A DNA stretch of 46,570 nt from an uncultured Planctomycetota bacterium (GTDB lineage: Bacteria > Planctomycetota > Brocadiia > CAIUPP01). The stretch is taken from assembly GCA_903901045.1 (NCBI GenBank), contig CAIUPP010000080.1, positions 1 through 46,570 on the forward strand, read 5' to 3'. The notes beneath the pieces were generated by a model. That model saw nothing but the letters and a program-made list of their open reading frames with translations, ran no database searches and was not told the origin of the DNA. Numbering within the stretch: position 1 is the first letter of the stretch; every line of letters begins with the position of its first letter. Below, one piece after another: positions 8,572 through 15,906 of the stretch. A program made the position numbers and the translations under genes.

Positions 8572-8813
8572 GTGGGATTCATCAACGGCGGCAAGATGTG
8601 GAAGAAGGAGGAGATGTGACGGTGGGCGGAAGTGGTGGGCTCCGTGGGGGGCGGAACCTTGCGGGGCGCCCATCCGTGGATCGCCTGGGACTACAACGAG
8701 TCCGTTCATCAGGGGCGCTGCTACCAGGAAATATTCAAGCTTGCGAAGGCCAACCGCACAGAATTGACTACGCTGCACGGCGACACCGCCAAGCCGGTTA
8801 CTTCAGTGGCGCG
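8572..8813. other. Unassigned debris between gene fragments
   Basis: Short plus-strand stretches have protein-like composition (for example a frame over about 8660-8790 with HPWIAWDYNES and YQEIFKLAKANR), but each is cut by stops or frame changes and none could be assigned. Together with the flanking fragments this looks like a scar of repeated insertion and deletion. Confidence 0.35.
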
Positions 8814-8863
8814 CCAGCCTGGGGATCTGGAGGTCGCGGGTTCAAGTCCCACCGCACTCCACC
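8814..8863 (+). tRNA. tRNA-Pro(GGG)-like 3' fragment, possibly an old attachment site
   Basis: 8814-8830 folds as an anticodon arm with stem CCAG/CTGG and loop CTGGGGA, giving T33, anticodon GGG and G37, as in proline tRNAs. A five-base variable loop and a T arm follow, with loop TTCAAGT at 8841-8847 and stem GCGGG/CCCAC (one mismatch). The stretch GGAGGTCGCGGGTTCAAG is very close to the matching part of bacterial tRNA-Pro. A matching 5' half (acceptor strand and D arm) is absent, so this is a fragment and not a gene. Integrases often target this part of tRNAs, so it may mark an old integration event. Confidence 0.35.
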
Positions 8864-9016
8864 CCCGGCGCACGGTAGCCCTGGAAGATATCTTTCGCGT
8901 GAGACCGGGCGGCACACTCGCTACAGCAGAACACATCCGTCATCAAGTCATGAAAGTGAGCCGGCCTCGAACGCTTATGCTGGCCTCGGTAATGCAATAA
9001 ATATGCAGTAGTGCTA

Positions 9017-9045
9017 TTGACAACCGCAAATAGATTGCCTACACT
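9017..9045 (+). promoter_or_regulatory. Sigma70-type promoter of the RpiR/RuBisCO-like operon
   Basis: TTGACA at 9017-9022 and TACACT at 9040-9045 are separated by exactly 17 bases. This is a perfect -35 box and a good -10 box at optimal spacing. Transcription would start near 9052, about 40 bases before the regulator start codon. It lies just past the debris region and appears to drive the operon from 9090 onward. Confidence 0.75.
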
Positions 9046-9089
9046 GCCATCGGCGTGTTCAGAGCGCTGCCCCGGCGGAGGAAAAGACA

Positions 9090-9965
9090 GTGGCCCCAGG
9101 AGAAATGAATGGCTCGTGCCTCTCACGGTTGAGAGCGAAGGTGCGGGACGGGTCCGCGGCCGGCCGCAGGATATCCCAGGTGATCTTGGATTCGTCGGCC
9201 CAATGGCGCGACGTGCCCATTGCCACTCTGGCGAAGGCGTGCGGCGTTAATCCCTCTACCATCACCCGCTTCTGCAGGGGGCTGGGCTATCGGAGCTACA
9301 AAGGATTTCAACTCGACCTAGCCGTGGCGGCGGCGCAGCCGGATTCCTTGAAAAGCAACGACCTTTTCAAGGGGTCTACTCCGACGACCATCCGGCGCGC
9401 GGTGTTCGAGAGCAACCGGCGTAGTTTGTTGGAAACGGAGAAGCTCCTCGATGACCGCGTGCTTGACCAGATCTCTGAGTTGCTTCGTCGATCGCGCCGT
9501 ATTTTCTTTCTGGGCATCGGATCCTCGGGCCAAGTGGCGCATCAAGGAGCGGATCGGTTCATGAGCCTGGGCCTGTCAGCAAATGCCGTCACCGATCCCT
9601 ATGAGCAGATTTTTGCGACGGCGAACACAAGCCGAAGCGACGTGGTGGTGGGAATCAGCCACACCGGCCTAACCGCGCACGTCACCGAAGCCCTCCGCAT
9701 GGCGCGCGACGGCGGTGCTCGGACGGTGTGCATTACGAATTATCCGGATTCCCCCATCGCGGAGGCGAGTGAGTTTTGTCTGATCACATCTTTTCGGGAG
9801 CACCGCATTAATGCGGCGGTCTCTTCCTCGCACATTGCGCAATTGTGCGTCATCGACACGCTGTATTTCCTTGTGGCGAGTTCGTTGGGCAGGCGCGCGC
9901 GCAAGCTTGCTGACAGTGCCGAAGACCGTGTGCAGAAAATGCTTCGGGCGAAGAATCATTCTTGA
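9090..9965 (+). CDS. RpiR-family transcriptional regulator (HTH + SIS)
   Basis: A 291-residue RpiR-type regulator. The N-terminal HTH_6 domain covers roughly residues 15-80, with IATLAKACGVNPSTITRFCR as the helix-turn-helix and GYRSYKGFQLDL after it. The SIS domain covers about 120-255 and begins RRIFFLGIGSSGQVAHQGA; SIS domains bind phosphorylated sugars. The GTG at 9090 is preferred because GGAGG sits eight bases upstream; an ATG at 9105 has poorer spacing. It is the first gene after the promoter and 27 bases before the RuBisCO-like gene, so it probably controls the operon in response to a sugar phosphate, perhaps the kinase product or a later intermediate. Confidence 0.9.
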   Translation: MAPGEMNGSCLSRLRAKVRDGSAAGRRISQVILDSSAQWRDVPIATLAKACGVNPSTITRFCRGLGYRSYKGFQLDLAVAAAQPDSLKSNDLFKGSTPTTIRRAVFESNRRSLLETEKLLDDRVLDQISELLRRSRRIFFLGIGSSGQVAHQGADRFMSLGLSANAVTDPYEQIFATANTSRSDVVVGISHTGLTAHVTEALRMARDGGARTVCITNYPDSPIAEASEFCLITSFREHRINAAVSSSHIAQLCVIDTLYFLVASSLGRRARKLADSAEDRVQKMLRAKNHS

Positions 9966-9992
9966 GGTCTACAGAGAGAGGTAGGAGCCGAC

Positions 9993-11342
9993 ATGATCAC
10001 GCGGTACTATGATCCGGAAATATTCGTGCAGACGTTTGACGGCATTGACCGGGCTAACCATATTGTGGCCACCTATTACATGGACGACGTCTTACCGGGC
10101 GAGGACTTCATAGACCATTTTGCGCTGATCCAGGCGATGGCGCTGGAAGGTTCGACAGGCACGTGGGAGAAGGTTGCCGAGGACACCGAAGAGGTCCGCA
10201 AGAAGCTGAGCGGCAAGATGGTGAATTACTTCGAGGTCCCCAGCGATGACCCGTTCCGGCGCAAGGCCGTTGTCCAACTGGCGTTTCCGATAGATGCCTG
10301 GGTGGACAACGTTCCCATGATGCTCCTGAGCATTGCGGGCAACTGCTTTGCCTACAGCGACAAGCTGCGGCTTCTCGACGTCTATCTGCCGGACAACCTT
10401 CTGGCGAAGTTCAAGGGGCCGAAGTTCGGCGTGCCGGGAATCCGGAAACTCACCGGCGTCCAGGGACGGCCGCTGTCCCTCCACATCATCAAGCCGAAAA
10501 TGGGCATGACGCCGAAGCAGGTGGCCAACCAGTGCTACCAGACCGCCATGGGCGGCGTGGATATGATGAAGGACGACGAGATGACGTCCGACGTCTACAA
10601 CAGCACCTATGAGGACCGGCTCAAGGCCGTGATGGAGTCTCTCGAAAAGGCCAAGGCGAAGACGGGGAAGAAGCCGATCTACTTGCTGAGCATCACCGAC
10701 GAGCCGCGACGAATCTTCGACAAAGCCCGGCGCGCGGTCGAACTGGGCGCCAACGGGCTTCTGGTCTGTTACTCGGCCGGTCTTCCAGTCCTGCGGCAGT
10801 TGGCCGAAGACCCCGCGATCAACGTGCCGATCATGCTGCACTGCTCGCACATGATCGCCGCGCAGCCACGCATCGCGTGGCCGGTCTTCGCCAAGCTCAT
10901 CCGTGTCTGCGGGGCGGACATGATGCTTACACCGACCTACTGGTCGAGCATCCCGATGGCCAGCCTCGAAGAAGGTATCCGCACCTCGCACGTCAAGCTC
11001 GCGCCGATGGGCCACATCAAGCCGATGTTCCCCATGCCCTGCGCGGGGGTCTACCCCGGTCTGGCTCCGATCATCATCGGCGAGTACGGGCCGGACATCG
11101 TCATTCCGGCCGGCGGCGGCATGCTGGGCCACCCGGATGGCTACACGGCCGGCGCCAAGTCCTGGCAGCAGGCCATTGCTGCCGCCATGTCGGACGAGGA
11201 CTTCATCGAGTACGCCAAGAAACCGAAGAACAAGGAACTGCGGCGCGCCCTGGAAAAGTGGGGTTACATCGAGCGGCCCAAGACACCGTGGCTCCGCATT
11301 GCCCCGAAGTTCCATCCGAAGCGGATGAAGTTCGACGCGTAA
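9993..11342 (+). CDS. RuBisCO-like protein (form IV type), not a carboxylase
   Basis: A 449-residue protein with the RuBisCO large-subunit fold. The C-terminal barrel begins at the KPKMGMT motif (Lys167, Lys169). The metal site MMKDDE is complete: Lys193, the lysine carbamylated in RuBisCO, with Asp195 and Glu196. LHCSH (283 region) and the phosphate-binding GGG at 374-376 are present. Loop 6, where true RuBisCO has the essential lysine, reads LTPTYWSSIP, so carboxylation is not expected. RuBisCO-like proteins enolise sugar phosphates or decarboxylate and isomerise branched acids; examples are 5-methylthioribulose-1-phosphate isomerases and enzymes of apionate catabolism. The start ATG follows GGTAGGAG. 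The rhamnulokinase-like gene directly downstream suggests a ketose 1-phosphate substrate; this is inference. Confidence 0.88.
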   Translation: MITRYYDPEIFVQTFDGIDRANHIVATYYMDDVLPGEDFIDHFALIQAMALEGSTGTWEKVAEDTEEVRKKLSGKMVNYFEVPSDDPFRRKAVVQLAFPIDAWVDNVPMMLLSIAGNCFAYSDKLRLLDVYLPDNLLAKFKGPKFGVPGIRKLTGVQGRPLSLHIIKPKMGMTPKQVANQCYQTAMGGVDMMKDDEMTSDVYNSTYEDRLKAVMESLEKAKAKTGKKPIYLLSITDEPRRIFDKARRAVELGANGLLVCYSAGLPVLRQLAEDPAINVPIMLHCSHMIAAQPRIAWPVFAKLIRVCGADMMLTPTYWSSIPMASLEEGIRTSHVKLAPMGHIKPMFPMPCAGVYPGLAPIIIGEYGPDIVIPAGGGMLGHPDGYTAGAKSWQQAIAAAMSDEDFIEYAKKPKNKELRRALEKWGYIERPKTPWLRIAPKFHPKRMKFDA

Positions 11343-11369
11343 CGTTTGTTTTCAGCGAGGCCCAAAACA

Positions 11370-12845
11370 ATGGCACCATCACGTTTCCTGGCCTTCGATA
11401 TCGGCGCAGAGAGCGGCCGAGCGGTCGTGGGAACGCTTGATTGCGGAAAGCTGTCGCTGGAGGAAATCCACCGGTTCCCGAACGAGCCGGCGGAGGTGTG
11501 CGGCGTCCTGCATTGGGACGTCCTGAGCCTGTACGACAACGTGCTCAAGGGACTTGAAGCGTATGTACAGCGGTTCGGCGACTCCGTGGATGGAATTGGC
11601 ATCGACACGTGGGGAGTCGACTTCGGCCTCCTGGCCCGAGACGGTGCGCTCCTTCAGAGCCCGGTGCACTATCGAGATCGCCGGACGACCGGGATGCCGG
11701 AGCAAATCCTCCGGAAAATCTCACCGGAGAAGGTCTTCGAGCGGAGCGGCCTGCCCCTGTCCCGAATCGACACGCTCTGCCAGATGCTATCCCTGCGGCT
11801 GAACCACAGCCCCGTTCTGGATTCGGCGGCGACGTTTCTAATGATGCCGGATCTTCTCGCGTATTTTTTGACAGGTGTGAAGCGCTGCGAGCGCACGAAC
11901 GCGGCGACGACGCAGCTTTACGACGTTCCGGCGGGCCGGTGGAGCGACGAGATGTTCCACCTCTTCAATCTGCCGCGCTCGATCATGCCAGAGATCGTGG
12001 ACCCGGGCGCGGTGCTGGGTGAACTGAGCGAATCGGTGAGGCGGGGCTGCGGCCTGTCGGAAGGCATCGTCATCGCGCCCTGCACACATGACACCGCCTC
12101 GGCAGTGGCGGCCGTGCCGGGTCACGGCGACAACTGGGCGTTCATCAATTCCGGAACATGGTCTATCATCGGGGCGATGACGGAGCGACCCGTCGCGTCT
12201 GCTGAGGCGTTCACCGCCGGGCTGTGCAACGAACTCACGCTTCAGAGTTTCTTCCTGTGCCACAATATCATGGGGCTGTGGATCCTTCAGCAAACCCGCT
12301 CGTCCTGGGCGCGTCAGGGCGAGATCTATTCGTATGCGGAATTGGCGCAGTTTGCGGAAAAGGCGCAGGCCGGGGGGCCGTTGATCCGGCCGGATGATCC
12401 GAGCTTCCTGGCCCCCGCCGACATGGTTGCGGCCATTCGGGACTACTGCCGTAGGACGGACCAGCGCCCGCCCGAAGGGCCGGTCGCCGTCACGCGGTGC
12501 ATTCTGGAAAGCCTGGCGTGTTCCTATCGCCTCACGCTGGACGCGCTCGGGCGAATCCTGGGCCGCCGGTTCGAGGTCCTTCACATCGTGGGAGGTGGTT
12601 CGCTGAACACGCTGCTGTGCCAACTGACCGCCGACGCAACCGCTCTCCGCGTGGTGGCTGGCCCTGTGGAAGCGACCGTCTGCGGGAACGTTCTCGTCCA
12701 GGCCATGGCACGGGCCGCCGTCGGTTCGGCGCTGGAGATTCGGGACGTGGTGCGAACGTCGTCGGCCTTGGTCGAGTACCAGCCGCGCGGCGCCGGGCCA
12801 TCGCTGGAGCTTTACTGTGGTCTTTCGACGCGCACAGAGAGTTAG
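11370..12845 (+). CDS. rhaB: L-rhamnulokinase-like FGGY sugar kinase
   Basis: A 491-residue FGGY-family kinase that follows E. coli RhaB closely in layout and in motif wording. The N-terminal phosphate-1 loop is DIGAESGR (10-17), substrate-side motif GIDTWGVDFGLL, MPDLLAYFLTG and TNAATTQL in the middle, catalytic base Asp241 in THDTASAV, phosphate-2 motif NSGTWSI and adenosine motif VGGGSLN. RhaB phosphorylates L-rhamnulose to L-rhamnulose 1-phosphate, in the cytoplasm. The ATG at 11370 follows GCGAGG and is preferred to an in-frame TTG at 11346. The usual partners RhaA and RhaD are not recognised in the window. The closeness to a RuBisCO-like protein is unusual for this kinase. A related ketose could be the true substrate. 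Confidence 0.85.
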   Translation: MAPSRFLAFDIGAESGRAVVGTLDCGKLSLEEIHRFPNEPAEVCGVLHWDVLSLYDNVLKGLEAYVQRFGDSVDGIGIDTWGVDFGLLARDGALLQSPVHYRDRRTTGMPEQILRKISPEKVFERSGLPLSRIDTLCQMLSLRLNHSPVLDSAATFLMMPDLLAYFLTGVKRCERTNAATTQLYDVPAGRWSDEMFHLFNLPRSIMPEIVDPGAVLGELSESVRRGCGLSEGIVIAPCTHDTASAVAAVPGHGDNWAFINSGTWSIIGAMTERPVASAEAFTAGLCNELTLQSFFLCHNIMGLWILQQTRSSWARQGEIYSYAELAQFAEKAQAGGPLIRPDDPSFLAPADMVAAIRDYCRRTDQRPPEGPVAVTRCILESLACSYRLTLDALGRILGRRFEVLHIVGGGSLNTLLCQLTADATALRVVAGPVEATVCGNVLVQAMARAAVGSALEIRDVVRTSSALVEYQPRGAGPSLELYCGLSTRTES

Positions 12846-12996
12846 ATCGCATTCTTCCATCAGTGACGAGGAGACAGCGCATGAATCCGGTGCGTGAGAA
12901 GAGTTTCAACCTGAGCGAGTTAGGTCGCACTCTTCCATCAGTGACGAGAAAACAGCGCATGGATCCGTTACTTGAGAAGATTTTCAACTTGAGCGA
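12841..12996 (+). repeat. 78-base tandem duplication carrying a ribosome-binding site and start codon
   Basis: 12841-12918 and 12919-12996 match at 68 of 78 positions. Each copy contains the end-of-kinase motif GTTAG, a ribosome-binding region and an ATG (12881 and 12959). The period is 26 codons, so both starts are in the same frame. The first copy has GACGAGGAG before its ATG; in the second this has become GACGAGAAA, a weaker site. Confidence 0.9.
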
Positions 12997-14293
12997 TGCG
13001 GACCGTGCGGAGTGCGCCAAGCACGTCATGCTGGGCGGCGGGACGCGCGGCGGCCCTGTGATTGTCCGGGGCGAAGGCATCCGGTTGTACGACACGACAG
13101 GCAAGAGCTACATAGACTGCACCTCACAGAGCTGGGCCATGTACCTCGGATTCGCCAATGAGGCCATCAACCGGATCGTCGCCGAACACATGCAGAGCCT
13201 CTCCCACGTCCATCAGGGATTCGACACACTGCCGCGGTACTACTTGGCACGGAAGCTGGCGCAACTGGCGCCGGGCGACCTCAATCGCGTCTCGTTCACC
13301 GTCGGTGGCGGCCCGGCCATCGAGGCGGCCATGAAGATCGCCTACAAGAACACGCAACCGTCTCGCGATTTCATCTGCCTCTACGACAGCTACCACGGCA
13401 CGACCCTGGGCACGATGGGCGCCTCCTGGATCTCCACGCGGTCCGCCGGCAAACTCGCCGGTGGCAGCCGGTTCCTTGGGCTGACACGGCCGTTCATCCG
13501 CGTCCCGAATCCATACTGCTATCGCTGCCCGTTGGGCTTGAGCCGCGAGAATTGCTCCCTGGCCTGCGCCCAAGCGCTTCGAGTGACGCTGGAGAAGGGC
13601 ATCGCGGGCAATGTGGCCGGCCTCATTGTCGAGCCGATTCAGGCCAGCGGCGGCCAGATCATCCCGCCGAAGGAATACCTTCAGGCCGTCCGGCGGATTT
13701 GCGACGAGTTCGGCGTGCCGCTCATTTTCGACGAGATACAGACCTATGCGCGGATCGGACGCTTTTTTGCCGCGGAGTATTTCGACGTGACGCCGGACAT
13801 CATTGTGCTGGGAAAGGGCTTCGGTGCGGGTCTGCCCATCGCGGCCATCATCATTTCGGACCGCCTCACGGGGTTTGAGCAGGACGGCGAGGAGCTTCAC
13901 ACCTTTGCGAACTCGTCTGTTGGTCAGGTGGCCGCCGCCAAGCAGATTGAGCTTCTGGAGAACGGCATCCTTGACAACACGGCCCAGATGGGCGAGTACC
14001 TGCGCGCGCGCCTGGAGGAGATGCGGAACGAATTTCCGGAGATGGGAGACATCCGCGTCGCCGGGCTGCACGTCGGAATCGAATTTGTGCGTGACCCGCG
14101 GTCGAAGGAACCCCTGAACGCCGAAGGCAAAGCGATCCGCGACGAAGGGATCAAACTGGGCGTGATTTTCGGCCTGGCCGGCGTCCGCACGAACGTCTTG
14201 AAAATCAAGCCGCCGCTGATCGTCACGCAGGCGGAGTGCGACGAGATATTGGACAAGCTGCGCAGCGCTATGACGCGCGTGCTGCGGCGTTGA
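12881..14293 (+). CDS. Class III PLP-dependent aminotransferase
   Basis: A 470-residue fold-type I, class III aminotransferase (the family of 4-aminobutyrate, ornithine and dialkylglycine enzymes). Visible marks are the GG-x-AIEAAMK cofactor phosphate region, YDSYHGTTLGTMG, the DEIQT aspartate that contacts the pyridine ring, and the Schiff-base lysine Lys312 in VLGKGFGAGLP. An insertion with YCYRCPLG and NCSLAC adds a cysteine-rich loop. The amino donor and acceptor cannot be told from sequence. The start at 12881 has the better ribosome-binding site; the ATG at 12959, in the second half of a 78-base duplication, was probably the ancestral start. The preceding stop is 35 bases upstream. In this operon it might aminate a keto sugar or its degradation product. 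Confidence 0.85.
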   Translation: MNPVREKSFNLSELGRTLPSVTRKQRMDPLLEKIFNLSDADRAECAKHVMLGGGTRGGPVIVRGEGIRLYDTTGKSYIDCTSQSWAMYLGFANEAINRIVAEHMQSLSHVHQGFDTLPRYYLARKLAQLAPGDLNRVSFTVGGGPAIEAAMKIAYKNTQPSRDFICLYDSYHGTTLGTMGASWISTRSAGKLAGGSRFLGLTRPFIRVPNPYCYRCPLGLSRENCSLACAQALRVTLEKGIAGNVAGLIVEPIQASGGQIIPPKEYLQAVRRICDEFGVPLIFDEIQTYARIGRFFAAEYFDVTPDIIVLGKGFGAGLPIAAIIISDRLTGFEQDGEELHTFANSSVGQVAAAKQIELLENGILDNTAQMGEYLRARLEEMRNEFPEMGDIRVAGLHVGIEFVRDPRSKEPLNAEGKAIRDEGIKLGVIFGLAGVRTNVLKIKPPLIVTQAECDEILDKLRSAMTRVLRR

Positions 14294-14305
14294 AGGGACT
14301 CCGGA

Positions 14306-15115
14306 TTGACTTCGATTGAAGAACAGATCAAGGAAATGGCGGACCGGAGACGCGAGGTAGCTGAAAAGCTCCGGTTCTTCGACGCGGGCATCTGGCTGGG
14401 AGAGCCGGCCGGATTTCCTCTCGCCCACGAGTTGCCGCTTGGACGGTTGGGCGAAGCGCTCCGAGAGCGGTTCCTCTCAGGCGGCTTGGTCTCGCACTGG
14501 TACGGCAAGGTTTCGGCCCAGGATGGGAATGCTGTTCTGATGCAGGCCATGGAGGGATGTCAGGAAGATGTCTATGCCGCATGGACCGCGCTGCCTCTCC
14601 TGCCGGGCGAGAGCGGGCGGTTGCCCGGAGCGGGCTCGGTTCCCAGCAAGGTGAAAGCGGCGCGCATTTTCCCCAAGACGCACAACTTCTCGCTGACTTC
14701 CTGGTGCGTCGGCGGGCTTTGCGAGTGGCTTGTGAGTCGGCATATGCCCCTGTTCATCTGGCATGTCGAGACGGACTGGAAATCCGTGTACGAGCTTGCC
14801 CGGACATTTCCGAAGCTGGAGATCGTGGTCGAGACGCAGACGCAGAAAATCCTGTACCACACGCGGCCGGTCTTCGCGCTGATGTGCGATTGCTGCAACG
14901 TGCGCCTGGAGCTATCCAATTTTGCTGGCCAGGGCTTCATCGAATACGCCGTCCGCGAATTCGGCGCCGAGAGGCTGATTTTCGGCTCCTTCCTCCCGGT
15001 GAACGACCCGCTGGTTCCTATGGGCATGATCCTCGACGCGAAGATATCCGAGACCGAGAAATCCCTTATCGCCGGCGGCAACCTGCGGCGGATCGTGAAC
15101 GAGGTGACGTCATGA
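14306..15115 (+). CDS. Amidohydrolase-fold protein lacking metal ligands
   Basis: A 269-residue protein related to the one encoded right after it, with the amidohydrolase-2 TIM-barrel pattern but a damaged active site. Where the partner has DAHAHH, this one has FDAGIWLG (26-32), so the HxH pair is gone. Where the partner has GSDAPW, this one has GSFLPVND, so the barrel-end aspartate is gone. A histidine in FIWHVETD is kept. It is therefore probably not a metal-dependent hydrolase; a structural or regulatory subunit of its partner is likely. The TTG start at 14306 has GAAGGGA at suitable spacing and no better start is present. The stop overlaps the partner start by ATGA, so the two are translated together. 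Confidence 0.7.
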   Translation: MTSIEEQIKEMADRRREVAEKLRFFDAGIWLGEPAGFPLAHELPLGRLGEALRERFLSGGLVSHWYGKVSAQDGNAVLMQAMEGCQEDVYAAWTALPLLPGESGRLPGAGSVPSKVKAARIFPKTHNFSLTSWCVGGLCEWLVSRHMPLFIWHVETDWKSVYELARTFPKLEIVVETQTQKILYHTRPVFALMCDCCNVRLELSNFAGQGFIEYAVREFGAERLIFGSFLPVNDPLVPMGMILDAKISETEKSLIAGGNLRRIVNEVTS

Positions 15116-15906
15116 GCGACGCATTCATTGTTGACGCCCACGCGCACCACGGACGCCCGGGCGCGTTCTTCGCGCCTGAGTCGGAGCCGGAGGCCCTGCT
15201 GAAGCTGATGGACCAGTTGGGAATCGAACGCGCCATCGGCACGGACCATGTGTCCGTTTTCGAAGGATGCGAACGGACTCTCCCGATGCTGCGCAGCGTC
15301 TTCGAGCAGTCGGGCGGCCGTCTGCATTACCTGGCGGTCTTCAACCCGAAGCGTGCCTCCGGTTGCGTGGAAGCCCTGAAACAGGCGATGAACTGGCCAG
15401 GATTTGCGGGGTTGAAGATCCATCCGTCGTTTCACGGCGTGTCCGCTGAAGACGCGCGGTACGAACCGGCATGGCGGTTCGCCGCGGAGCGGGACGTGCC
15501 CATCCTCACGCACAGTTGGAGCGCCTCGGACTACAACCCGGCTCAACAGCTTTCGACGCCGGGGCGGTTCGAGCCACTGGTCGGGAAGTTTCCGAAAGTC
15601 CGTTTGGTGCTGGGCCATGCCGGAGGCCGCGGGGCGGGCAGGCATGAAGCCGTCCGTCTGGCGCGCGACTACGAGAATGTGTTCCTCGACCTGGCCGGCG
15701 ACATTTTCTGCTATCGGCTGGTCGAGAGCCTGGTGGATTCCGTTCCCGTGGAGAAGATACTCTTCGGGTCCGATGCCCCGTGGCTGGACCCGCGCAGCCG
15801 CCTTTCGCACGTGCTCTTGGCTGATGTCCCGGCCTCGGCCAAGGCGAGAATTCTTCGCGAAAACGCGCTTCACGTCTATCGCATTGGAGCGAAGAAAACT
15901 TGCTGA
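15112..15906 (+). CDS. Metal-dependent amidohydrolase-2 family hydrolase or decarboxylase
   Basis: A 264-residue amidohydrolase-2 protein with all expected ligands: His10 and His12 in DAHAHH, LKIHPSF (His104), THSW (His134), LGHAGG (His169) and Asp221 in FGSDAPW. The family includes lactonases, hydrolases and non-oxidative decarboxylases of small organic acids. Lactone opening of a sugar lactone is a reasonable guess in a sugar-oxidation operon, but the substrate cannot be read from the sequence. The ATG overlaps the stop of the degenerate partner gene (ATGA), and the stop overlaps the next gene by seven bases, so expression is tightly linked on both sides. Confidence 0.82.
   Translation: MSDAFIVDAHAHHGRPGAFFAPESEPEALLKLMDQLGIERAIGTDHVSVFEGCERTLPMLRSVFEQSGGRLHYLAVFNPKRASGCVEALKQAMNWPGFAGLKIHPSFHGVSAEDARYEPAWRFAAERDVPILTHSWSASDYNPAQQLSTPGRFEPLVGKFPKVRLVLGHAGGRGAGRHEAVRLARDYENVFLDLAGDIFCYRLVESLVDSVPVEKILFGSDAPWLDPRSRLSHVLLADVPASAKARILRENALHVYRIGAKKTC

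Noticed and set aside
10092-11315. Long minus-strand open frame opposite the RuBisCO-like gene
   Set aside because: High-GC antisense shadow with Arg/His/Gly-rich composition, no ribosome-binding site and no recognisable family; the plus strand carries a clear RuBisCO-like protein.
9993-11342. True RuBisCO large subunit
   Set aside because: The loop-6 lysine is replaced (TPTYWSSIP) and there is no small subunit, phosphoribulokinase or carboxysome gene.
12497-12880. Upstream extension of the aminotransferase frame
   Set aside because: It would overlap most of the kinase 3' end in another frame, with Arg/Pro-rich residues; the ATG at 12881 has a proper ribosome-binding site.
14572-15873. 433-codon minus-strand open frame opposite both amidohydrolases
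   Set aside because: Spans two well-supported overlapping plus-strand genes and shows no family features.
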